The translations under genes and the position numbers were made by a program. Below the pieces are notes generated by a model. It did no database searches and was not told the origin of the DNA. It saw nothing but the letters and a program-made list of their open reading frames with translations. Positions 13,577-24,304 of a stretch of DNA of 64,000 nucleotides are shown in pieces. Position 1 is the stretch's first letter, and each line of letters starts with the position of its first letter. Source of the DNA: Bugulina stolonifera. Lineage: Eukaryota; Bryozoa; Gymnolaemata; Cheilostomatida; Bugulidae. The stretch spans positions 8,240,496 to 8,304,495 of the forward strand of contig OW285193.1 of NCBI GenBank assembly GCA_935421135.1, written 5' to 3'.

Positions 13577-13867
13577 GCTGTGGTTTAGTTAGTGGTTAGA
13601 ATGCTGAACCTTCATGCTGAAGGTCCCAGGTTTGAATGCCGGTCATGGTAGTGTTAGGAAGAACATCCAGTTACAATTGCTCCTGTGCCTCATAAAAGTC
13701 CATGGGGTCATGCGTGCCTTCATCAAGGTAACTCCTCTACCCCTGCCAAAAAAAGGCCATGTCATCTGGGCCTTTTCTCACAGGGAGTTGGCCAGCACTG
13801 GCACCTGGTAGTGCGAGCAGCAAGGGGCTGGTCACGCCAAGGAGTATCAGCCCGCGGTGAGTTTTTT
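13577..13867 (+). mobile_element. tRNA-derived SINE with 16-bp target duplication
   Basis: The head carries an A-box-like segment (13581-13595, TGGTTTAGTTAGTGG) and a B-box-like segment (13629-13640, GGTTTGAATGCC), as in tRNA-derived SINEs. The body is followed by a short T run. A direct repeat of 16 bp, AAGCATGCTTCCCACA, lies at 13561-13576 and 13868-13883, so both boundaries are well defined. Insertion was next to the 3' end of the LINE remnant. Confidence 0.85.
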
Positions 13868-13883
13868 AAGCATGCTTCCCACA

Positions 13884-14740
13884 CCCACATGATTGTATTA
13901 CGTACATATATATACGACATACAGATACATATCGAGAAAGTTATAAAACCTCACAAACACTAGTATTATTTTGCTTTTAGGGTATATAATAATTGCATTA
14001 TTGATGGAAGATGCTGATGCCGTACAAGTATAATAACAACGAAGTAACAATTAAACTTTGTTGTTCTGTATCTAGCACAAATAAATGTCTTTTTAGCAAA
14101 TAGATGGCTATCGCTTCCATATTCTTGCTTTACAATACAGCACCGTTTCCAATGTATGTCAACTTAATTAACAAATGGCATGTATGACATAACTTATATT
14201 TGTATTACAACAAATTTCAGCGCCTTTATTGACTACTCGATTTCAGAAAGCAGCTCTGCATATAGATTAAATATGTACATATAAATGTCCTACATGTGTA
14301 CAGCATGACTGTAATATACCTTTTCATACGTTGTGATGTTTCCAATCAAGGGTGATTAATAATTATGAGTATGGATCTACTTCACACTGTGCAATTGTAA
14401 TGGTGTTTCTGTTCAGTAATATCTCATATATACAAATGTATGCACAATTGGAAATATTTGGACTGTGAATTGAACATCAACACATTATAAGTACTTTGGT
14501 GAGTCACTATCTGATAGCTGGGTTTCCTCGCTGGGCACAAACTGATGGGCTGGGGTGGTCAATTGGGCCTAAACCCCAGGCTAGTAATATTGCTTACAGT
14601 TAGAACTTTTTACTTCTTGAATTTGTCAATATTTCTGTAGGTTAGAGAGTAAGATGTACATCAATATTATATATTACAAGTGCATGTACATGTACAATGA
14701 TATCTTGGACATTATAATACATGAACAGCATTTTATAAAT
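13884..14740. other. intergenic, no gene seen
   Basis: I found no exon, repeat or RNA gene in this stretch. Confidence 0.45.
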
Positions 14741-14790
14741 AGAGTTGTCTTCTCTCAATTTAGCACACAGCATGAAGAGAAGACAACTCT
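14741..14790. repeat. 50-bp hairpin with AGAGTTGTCTTCTCT arms
   Basis: Perfect 15-bp inverted arms at 14741-14755 and 14776-14790 are separated by 20 nt. The arm word (GTTGTCTTCTC and close variants) recurs at several places in the window, so this may be a minimal MITE. Confidence 0.65.
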
Positions 14791-17283
14791 ACTAGTAATA
14801 CAACTATGCAAATGAGGTAAACTACAACATGGACAGATATGAATTGTGTATAGTAGCCTCAGTCTACAAATATAGCCTATGATCTATGAATCTACAGATA
14901 TGATTGTCCTACACTTTATTTCCAAAGATGATTTATCGCAAAGAATCTTTTCAAATCCTTTCCAAACCTCTAATTCTTTTTTCAGTTTGACTTCTTCATT
15001 TCAGATGTCTTCGGTGATCTTCAGTTTGTTTTGCATCAAAACGTCTTTTCAATTGACCTTTAGAGCATGATCTACCTTTAGTAAAAAATTGGGAAAACAA
15101 AATTTTTAAATAACATTATTTAAACAAGAAGTACTTGTAACAATATTATTTATCTACATGCATGTATAGGCTAAGTAATCTCTGTCACTATTTCCTGTCC
15201 TGACATCTGCTGGTGTTTTGCCGCTAAAAAGTGGGTGAATATTATAATCACCACACGTGATAGTTTTTATATGCGAGTATAGATAATATGAAAAATTTTA
15301 GTACTGCTCTGTGACAGGCTCTGCTGTTTCACCTTTTTCTGCACCTGTTAGGTTTGCTGCAAAAGTCTCCAAAATTTTTGCAGAATAATTAATATAACCT
15401 TCTTCTATAGCTAATTTAGTGTGCTTTTATACTACATATTTTGATATTCCCAAAAGCTAAAGGAGTATAACATAGGCACTGCAATTATTAGCTGTTGCCA
15501 GTCATGAAGTTTTCCACAATCCATTTTATTTGTTCTTATAAATCACCCGCCATACATTCACCACTATTTGTAATGTGAAACGGCAGATGTTAGGAAGTCT
15601 CAACTCTCAAATAATATGAAAATACTAGTATGTTAATATAGGCAAGGACTTATTTATGTAGTTGTCCTCTCTCTCATGATTAAACCTCTGAGACATTTCA
15701 CTCAGATACGTGTGCAATAATGTGCCGTACAATGGAATAGCAAGTCTATAATAGTTGTCACTTATTTAAGTTAATAATGCCAGATTAAAAAAGTAATTTG
15801 AGAGAAGAATAAAAATGAATAAAACAAAAACAAATATTATAACAAAATAACTGTTAGAAATGCCTTCTAGCTGTCCATATAGTTGATATGATTCTCTAAA
15901 CAAGTAACCAAACCATGTATAGCAGAATTACTTAAAAATGCAGTTCTTAAATCAGATGTGCATCGAATTATCGCTCTCAGACCCTCTTGAGAATGGGCAT
16001 TACATGTATATTGAAAGAATGGGTATTTTTCTATGTAACTACATGTACGTAGAATTGAAGGTTATCAAATATACATCTATTCTGGCATTAACCAATAGCC
16101 TGTGGAGATAGTCTGATTTGCAACAGGTTCAGTTACAACCACCCTTTGCTTCTAGTGTGTGAGGATTGGAAAGGTAAGGCTAAGTGTACTGTACGTCTGT
16201 ACGTGTGGCGACAGCGGCATTATTGGTCTATCATATGAAAAGTTACCGTGATTAAGCATGACTGAGCTCTCCGCCATTAACAGAGGAGGTAAATAATGCT
16301 TGGTGTGGCTGAGATCAGTGGGTGGATTATGTTGTTGCACCACTCGGTCACAGGAAATAGAGGATATGGCTATGCTAACACTTTGTCTAACATAAGTGTT
16401 GTGATCATCCAAGTGTCAGAGTGATCTATCACATTTCTTACCAAAAAGGTGTAATAATGTATGTTGTGTAGGAACATATATGGTAATGGTTGGTGTGCAT
16501 AAAAATAGAGGTGATTAATAGTTATACGTAGATGAATAATCCACGGTAAGCGTGTCATGGTACCAATGATACCATGGTACAGATGGAATCAGTTATGTAC
16601 TGTACATGTGCCAAATGTCTTATGCTGAATATGCTAAAATGGAGGATGTGAAATTACTTTGTCTTTGGTTGTTTAATCCATGGAGAAGGAAGCAATGTAA
16701 AGGGGATAACAGAATATACAGGATTACTGCTTCCAGAGGACATGATGGGTTGTACATTTATACAGTCAGGACACAGAAGGACGAAATCCTGCAGGATTTT
16801 ACCCTCCTGTTCACCAGGAGATAGTTTTATACAGTTGGTAGAAGAGGCACTTGAGAATAGCTTTATCAGAATTCTTTGTGTGGGCAAAACACATGGAATA
16901 TAGAATCAGATGATTATTCAGATGATTATTCATTGAAACATAGAATGTTCAAGAAGTTATTTATTCTCCCATTCAGTGATTGCATACCATAACCAACATC
17001 AAAATGAACGAACAGGACAAACAATAGGAAAGTGAAATTTAACATAATGATTTCTAAAGAAAGAATCATCGGAGTCTTTGAAGTTTACTACAACAATTGA
17101 AAAGCATTGGCACTGTGGAAATGTGTAATATTGTAATATTTATCAAAAATAAAATATAAAAATAATATTTCAACGTATATAAATAGTTATATGAAACATT
17201 ATCTATCAAACATAATAATTATTAATATACTGTTCATAACTTATTACATTCAAATTATTTGGCCATCGTAGAGTTTTGTCTTT
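14791..17283. other. intergenic, no confident gene
   Basis: On the minus strand, 15070-14930 reads as a lysine/glutamate-rich stretch faintly like the end of a SAM domain, but it has in-frame stops. The open frames at 16152-16412 and 16606-16824 have no family resemblance. A TTTATT word at 16960-16965 (AATAAA on the minus strand) could be the poly(A) signal of the next gene. Confidence 0.4.
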
Positions 17284-19314
17284 CTACTGGCTGGAACATT
17301 CGGCGATGTTTGTGATAATTCTAGTATACCGACATCTGCAGAAGACAACATCAAAGAGATGGCCTTCAGGGCAGTCTACTGGAATCAGCTGATCAAAAGA
17401 CGTTGGTTTCGTATCTCTAACATCGTAACTCTTGCAGTTTGAGTCAGCAATCAGTGTAAACACTTTATCGTCATTCACTCCTGCACAGACAAGTATAAAT
17501 GAATGTGCGAAAAATATGACATGTATGTATTGGGTATATGCGTAAATTTATTACAGTTGTCTTAATTTAATTTACTACATGCATAATTCAACTTCACTAA
17601 ATCTGTTGGTGAGGTATATTACACAGCTAGACAGACTTGTACAAGCTGCATGCAGAAAGCCAAATTTGTTAGAAACATGGGGTTACTATATATTAGCGAG
17701 TCTTCTGACATCCGTAATATACATGAACATGTAGACTATTTGGATAAACACTAGTGATTCATGTTAAGTTTTTTGAGTGTTCTCTAGTTTTTCTTGACTA
17801 ATGGGCTTAGAAGCTATGAGTCATGGTTGTACATCATTTGACTTAACATGAACAAAGTTTTACTACAGCCCTTAATATTATTATCTAGGTTACTCATTCC
17901 GCAGTCTACAGTCTACATTGCAATATGAACTTACCATCTCTCGGTGAGCAGGAAGTAGGCTCAGGAACAGCGGGTGTATGAGGTGGATTGTTGATGTTAC
18001 GCTGATCATGTTTGTTGCTATTCACGTTCATGTTAATGGGGGCAGTCATCACAGAGTTACCATTGTTATTACCGTTATTTGACCCTCGGTTACCATTGCC
18101 ATTAAAGTCACCAGCATTGTTGTTGCCATTGTTGCTACCTGAGTTACCTTGTCCATTATGGTGGCCAGTATTACCTTGTCCATTGCTGTGACCACCAGCT
18201 TTCTGACTTTGTTGTCTTTGCTGGTTACTGGGTCCATTCTGAGGAGAAGGTTTACGGTGTGTAGGCGCAGGGGTTGGTGCGGGGGTTGGTGCAGTGACCG
18301 GTGCGGGAGTTGGTGCCGCAGACTGTGGTGCCGCTCTAGGTTCTTGCTCCCTCTGGTGGTTAACGTTTCCATTAAAGCTCCCTTGACCATTGTTGTTACC
18401 GTTATTAGACCCTCTGTTGCCATTACCATTGTTGCTTCCACCATTATTGTTACCATTACTATTGTGTATATTGTTATTGCCTGAAATATACAAGTAATAT
18501 AAATTGGTTTCATTCACAAGTTGTACTATATCTAAGTGAACACAGCTGTAATGTTCATAAAAATCGTATTGGAGAATCACCTCTCTTTTTCCTCCAGTAG
18601 AAAGATATGGGCATGGAATAGTGTTGGAAGTGAAGATATAGAGGGTATATAGTGTGTACGCACCCTATGAACTTTAGTCTATTCACTGTTATGAACAGTA
18701 CCCTGAGATTATATGTACAATGTACATGACTGTACACCTTGTTTGTATGAAAGTTAGATGTATGGAAAATTGTTGCTATTTTTCTACTGTATAATACATG
18801 ACAGTGTTTGCATGTTTATTAAACTAACTTATTGCCTACCATTGCTGTCACCAGAGTTATTGTTTCCATTGCAATCGCCTATGTTGCCATGTCCATTGTC
18901 ACGTCCACTGTTATTCTGACCATTTCCGCATCTTTTCTTAGTTTGACGTGAATTATGGGGCGTTGGTGTAGCAGTGGTAGTTGTCTCAGGGGTAGGTGCC
19001 GGGGTAGGTGCTGGAGTAGGTGCCGGTGTAGGAGCAGCATTTCGCACCTTTTGCGCATTTCCAGAATCTGGAGAATGATTTCGCTGAGGGGCAGGTGAGC
19101 CTCTTTGATTTGCTTTTGGTTGGTTTCGTCCTCCAGATCCGTAGGTCTCCTGAATGTCTGTAGCCAAGTTTTCCAGGTAGTCTGTCAGCTCCTCGTCTGG
19201 TATATGAGAATTTGAAGTGTCCAAATGAATGGTTCCATCTGGTCCGGATATCGGAACAGATATGGCTGCCCCGATCACCAAAGCTGCCAGGAGGAAACTG
19301 TTTCTAAACATCAT
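17284..19314 (-). CDS. secreted Asn/Gly-rich repeat protein with cysteine-rich tail
   Basis: Exons (minus): 18840-19314, 17935-18480, 17284-17480, giving 405 aa. Both introns are phase 1 with good GTAGGC and GTAAGT donors. Residues 1-20 form a clear signal peptide (FLLAALVIGAAIS). The mature chain has an acidic segment, then two blocks of APTPAP repeats and three stretches of GN/NGNNNG repeats (for example RGSNNGNNNG occurs twice). The last 70 residues contain six cysteines, including DCPEGHLFDVVFCRC. This resembles the end of a type-2 chitin-binding (peritrophin-A/CBM14) domain, but the spacing is not standard. The layout suggests an extracellular matrix, cuticle-like or biomineral-associated protein, comparable in composition only to Gly/Asn repeat regions of mollusc shell proteins. 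No homologue was recognised, and the role is inferred. An in-frame second Met at residue 2 makes the start ambiguous by one codon. Confidence 0.78.
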
Positions 19315-20405
19315 TCTATATCTAAAATATGCAATAAGACATGCTGTACATACACTAAAGAGGGATGATTTGCTGACTATCTAGTAATTTCTACAACTTA
19401 TTACTATAGTCTGACTAAGGTAGCAACGTCCCTATCCTGACAAATTAGTTGCCCTACATGTACATGTATATCATAAATTCTTTCTTGTTACACGAACTCG
19501 CTGACTGTATAAAAAAGTACAGTGAAATAAATCCTATAGTGTCCAAATAAGAAACTGGCATTGTCTCATGCGCATGAAATTATATCAGTACACTACCTGG
19601 ACCTACCAAGTCACCTATTTGCTCACCTTTGTGTAAGTCTAATACAGTGATGCTTTGTCAGAAATACTAACTTTTTTGGTTTCAGCCACACCACAGATCT
19701 CTTTCGTTCTCCAGTACCTGAACACTTTCTGGTGTGTGATCTGGTTTACCTCGTTTAAATAGTTAACATTGCCTATGAGTAATACGTAATTACTAGTATA
19801 TATGGTACATACTAGTCTGTACCATTCAGCCATGTTGCTATGGTAACCTAGATAATCATCATTAAATCAGTGTGTTTTGCTAACCTCCTATTCATCAGAA
19901 GGGGCTTACTTAAGTAAACGCCTCGCCAGAATAAGAGTATTAATCTTTATAATATATGCGTTGGCCGTTGTCGATAAATCATACACGCTCCACCAACACC
20001 CTCCTCCTACACCATAGGAAAGTTATAAAAATAGCACAATGGTAATCAAATAATGTACGACCATGTACTGAATACAATCTGACTTTAAGCCCATGCCCAT
20101 GTGCAAGAAGATGGCTGCATGCATGATTAGGAATGGGAGATTTAAACTCATTACACTCATTATTTCATAAAAACCTTCACAATGTATTTGAAGAAATTAA
20201 TTTTTGCCTGAAAGTTGAATTATATGTGTACCGGTATGCTCTGTAGAGATTATATAACAAATCACATGACAGTAGCTTACAGTCAGCAACAGCCGTATCC
20301 TGATACCTCCAACGAAATAACTATACAGTGGAAGTAAGTTGAACTGAAGGATCAAAATATCCAGCAAACAGCTTGACACTGAATGATGCCGATTATTCTA
20401 ATGAT
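19315..20405. other. intergenic 5' of the Asn/Gly-rich gene
   Basis: An AG-ended pyrimidine tract just above 19320 could be the acceptor of a 5' UTR intron. No TATA motif was chosen, and I see no other gene. Confidence 0.4.
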
Positions 20406-20545
20406 TTCATGTGATATACATGTGATATACATGTGATATACATGTGATATACATGTGATATACATGTGATATACATGTGATATACATGTGATATACATGT
20501 GATATACATGTGATATACATGTGATATACATGTGATATACATACA
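20406..20545. repeat. 11-bp minisatellite, about 12 copies
   Basis: Near-perfect tandem copies of ATGTGATATAC. The period of 11 leaves the minus frame open, creating a spurious MYITCISHVYH protein repeat. Confidence 0.9.
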
Positions 20546-23160
20546 ACATGTAGATTAGATTCAGACAATTCTCAGTGGTTATTAAACTCTCCCATTTAAT
20601 TTTACTTGTAGGTAATTTACAAACTGTCAAATGAATGCATAATATGCAGTTATTTTTGCAGTTGCAAAATAATATAATTATGTATATGCTTATACATACA
20701 GTACATATATAATATGGTACTATGATAATCACATGCAAAAATAATTTTATGTATATTGTAGAAAATGACTGGATACCTTTCAAACAAAATGATGCTGATG
20801 TATTAATGGTTGTTTAGTATGCTTGTGCAAGTAAATGCATATTCAGCGCTCTGGGTGGAATAATTCCTTTCCCCTGTGGTTGTAGATTGAATGTGGGAAT
20901 ACAGTCTACAGATGAGCAAATTGTCCATTGCGGCCATCTTGCTACCCGAATCATACAGCTACTAGCACTGAATATTATGCACATTATACATTTAAATATC
21001 CTATGATGCCTATTATATGTTCTTCCAAATACACAAAAATATATTTTAATATTTGTCGACAAATTTCTAGGAAAGATATAGCACAATGCCAGTGCGGGGA
21101 ATGTGTTAAGTGGTATTTGGTGTATATATTTAGAGATACTCCATGAGTTGATGTTACTCAATAAGTAGTGGGTGGCACAAACCACATATAGGTACAAGAA
21201 AGAGCAGAGTAGGCGATCAACTGGATCCGGTAAAGTTTTAAAATAGAATAATTATCATTACTAACCTTTCATGTTAGTCTGTTTTGTTGTGGAATAAGCA
21301 TTAGTTTTACATGGACATGTACGTCACAAACTCCTGCAGGAAGTTGGAGCATTAAAACCCACTTTGTTTATGATTATTAGCATAAAGTGGAAATCCTGGA
21401 AATTAATGAGAGCAGGTGTCAGCAGGTGTCAGCAGATGACACTATAGACTATAATCTACACATGTCATTCCTACTAGTCACATGGAAAGAGTTTTATACC
21501 CATGCACACTCGTACAATGAGTAATTCTCGATTTTTTGGTTTGCAAGTTCTCAATTAGTACATTATTGTTTTGTCTACTTTAATTTAGATGCATGGGACT
21601 ATAGGGGGTTAGAAAGAGACACTGTAGCGGCTGATGTGAAATTGACACAGCATTATTTGCAAGTCATGTACATCTAGAGGGAAATAAATATGTCGCAATG
21701 TATCGGTGCTGCAGTGGTAGCTGTTTTATAATGATTGCAGTTGCAGAGCATTGTAGTAGGTTTTACTTTTAGTAATATTAGCATTTAAACTGCAACAAGT
21801 AGCATTATTTATAAACCTAGTATAAGGTAATCATTGTCTTTCCTTATAAGTGTGACCAGGAAAGGTGCTTTCATGCAAATATCATATTACCATCACTGAC
21901 GGTTACTTTTCACAGTGCCGTATATTATAAATGACGGGAAAAACCCACGGCCATTTTCGACTTGTCGTCTTTTTGTGGCAATGCTGTTGTAAATCTTATT
22001 GGACCTCGCCAGAACTATAATAAAAATGCAAAAAGAAAAAATCATCGTAAGGTTACATGTTCGGGAATCACGCCCCCTCAACCCGTTATATATACAACTT
22101 TTCCACACGAATGTCAAGTGTGTTATAATAACAGATAATCCAGCATATGGAAGTCCTTGATTGAGGATTTCTATTGGAGCAAGATCAGCTGCAGCGAATG
22201 TTGAAATTTGCGATTTGGGTTTAAACTTTAGTTGCAATTTCATTGAGAGGATTGGATAAGCTGAATTAAGACAAAGAGATTGCCCTCCTAACTAACTGTT
22301 CACAGGCTATCATGAGAGAGTGTCAGCTGCTTATTTCTATGTTATACTGAGATATCGGCACTTATTACCGAAAACATGGAAAGGAGTCATAGCCTATAAG
22401 GATAATCCCGCTAAACCTCCGCTTCCGTTTCTTAAATTAACAGATCTGTCGACCAATGGAAAGTCTCAAGTTTAATGTACAGGATGGGTACATATGTAGG
22501 TTATACAATATGGACAAATAATAATCTCTCCACCCACTTAAATCTACATCAGGTAGCAATATTACGTACATGGTGCAAGATAACAAACTATTGCCAGTAG
22601 ACATCATTAACAAAGTGCTTATAATAACCCCTAATACCATAACGCACAACCACCATTAGAAGTGGTAGCAGTAGCAGATCATTGGGACCGTGCTAGCACA
22701 ATAAATCTGGAGAATTTCTGATGCTAATTGGTACTGCTTCTTTCACCTTGTTAACATAATAAGTCTGCTAGGTAACCAACTACCTCCATTATATGCGTTA
22801 GATCAGTTCCATGATTGGATAAACTAAATGATTGTAAGTACTTTGAGTTGTCTCCTCGTCTTATCAAAATATGCTTATATACAATGTATATACAGATTTT
22901 GCGTTCAGCAGTTGCCGATCGACTTAATCTGTAACTCTGTGTATACATCCTGTTTGCTGTTGGAGCACTGACACCGGCTCATAAAACTATTTTTAATAAG
23001 AATAAAGAGACCACTTTAAACTATCATCTTGAAACATTCAGCAACAAGATCCAAGATGAAAAAAACCTTAGATATATGTTATAGAGAACTTTAGCTGGAG
23101 TGGCGGGTTTACTGCTCACATACCATTACCAAAACACGCGCTGTAAGAGCACACACATGT
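20546..23160. other. intergenic, one unassigned open stretch
   Basis: The plus strand at about 21936-22136 is open: EKPTAIFDLSSF, then a lysine/asparagine-rich stretch, then a short Cys pattern (HECQVC) and a stop. It could be the end of a decayed transposase, but I cannot name a family. A direct repeat CAGGTGTCAG lies at 21415-21435. Nothing else is supported. Confidence 0.35.
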
Positions 23161-23164
23161 AGAA

Positions 23165-23302
23165 GTGTACTTACTGTATTATACTTACTGTATTACACTT
23201 ACTGTATTATACTTACTGTATTATACTTACTGCATTATACTTACTGTATTATACTTACTGTATTATACTTACTGTATTATACTTACTGTATTATACTTAC
23301 TC
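23165..23302. repeat. 14-bp minisatellite, about 9-10 copies
   Basis: Tandem copies of TTACTGTATTATAC with single-base variants (for example TTACTGCATTATAC). Confidence 0.88.
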
Positions 23303-23522
23303 CACATAAGCACATACTGAGTTACATTTTACATCTGAATTATACATTATGTAAATTGGGGTAGTACTTAAAGATTTTTATGCAAATTATTATTTATGTT
23401 TTGCCAGAGTTCATGTGGCTACAGAAGTTCAGTGCTAGCCTTTGATTCAGAGGTGCTAGCCTAAGAACTGAAGGTTGTGACAGTGATTGGTTTTAGTTTA
23501 ATGTAAAAATATTAAGTTAGCA

Positions 23523-23740
23523 TCTTCGCGACCTCTTAGACCGATCTGGGTTGCAAACAGCTATATTAGCCTTGAACTTTGCTTGGTCAGAGAAAACCAT
23601 CCCTGGCACACCTGGGTTTTTCGCATGAAAATACGGATTTTGCTTATGCCCCAGGCCAGTATGCTTGCGACTCTGCGACTGATGTGTGTTGGAAAATCGT
23701 TTAGCATGTTGGCCAGTGCCTGAAATTTAGGTTGCGAAGA
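23523..23740. mobile_element. possible MITE with 12-bp inverted ends
   Basis: TCTTCGCGACCT at the left and AGGTTGCGAAGA at the right are inverted with one mismatch. The interior is more GC-rich than its surroundings. No target duplication is visible, so this is tentative. Confidence 0.35.
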
Positions 23741-23998
23741 CACGACTAAGTATGGCATATCTGCTCAGAACATTATGTGTAGACTTGTATACTATTACAC
23801 ATACTGTATGTGTATGTCGGTAGGTACATCACATGATACATTTCCAGCAGGATTGGATTGGATTGGAACCACATGTACACTACATGTATACTTATCCATC
23901 TACAGTCTACCCAATCCATGTTATTTGAAATACACATGACCCAAGAATCTTGTTGCAATATAAAATCTGCGTAACTATGTCAACCTTTTGATGGATAG

Positions 23999-24004
23999 TT
24001 TATT
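23999..24004 (-). terminator. candidate poly(A) signal of EXOC2
   Basis: AATAAA on the minus strand, 300 nt beyond the EXOC2 stop codon. The assignment is by position only. Confidence 0.4.
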
Positions 24005-24304
24005 TTCACAATAAATAAGGCTAATTTAATACGTCATCACCATTATTGTACATGAAATTATATTACAAAAAACAATGACCTCACAGTCTTGTCTCATGAA
24101 TAGATAGTATTCATTAAATACTTTGACAATATAAAATATGTATATTGATGGCAGTGTCTGTTCTAATCTTCAGTCAAATTTCCAAAAATATCCAATATTA
24201 TCAGTTTAATATACAGTGCACTGCATGTTGTGTAGACTAATGATAAGATTAATAATAAATATAGACTTAAATTCTATGAATAACGTCATTACTATTTACT
24301 TGAC

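Noticed and set aside
14930..15070. Decayed SAM-like exon on the minus strand
   Set aside because: Only loose lysine/glutamate similarity, with in-frame stops and no second exon.
18049..18513. Alternative frames (plus and minus) over the Asn/Gly repeat exon
   Set aside because: Shadows of the repeat. The chosen frame joins signal peptide, repeats and cysteine tail with matching phases.
20352..20783. 143-residue minus frame with ITCISHVYHMY repeats
   Set aside because: Product of the 11-bp minisatellite, with no splice or family support.
21936..22140. Possible piggyBac-type transposase end (EKPTAIFDLSSF, HECQVC)
   Set aside because: Too short and too divergent to assign. No inverted ends or TTAA sites found nearby.
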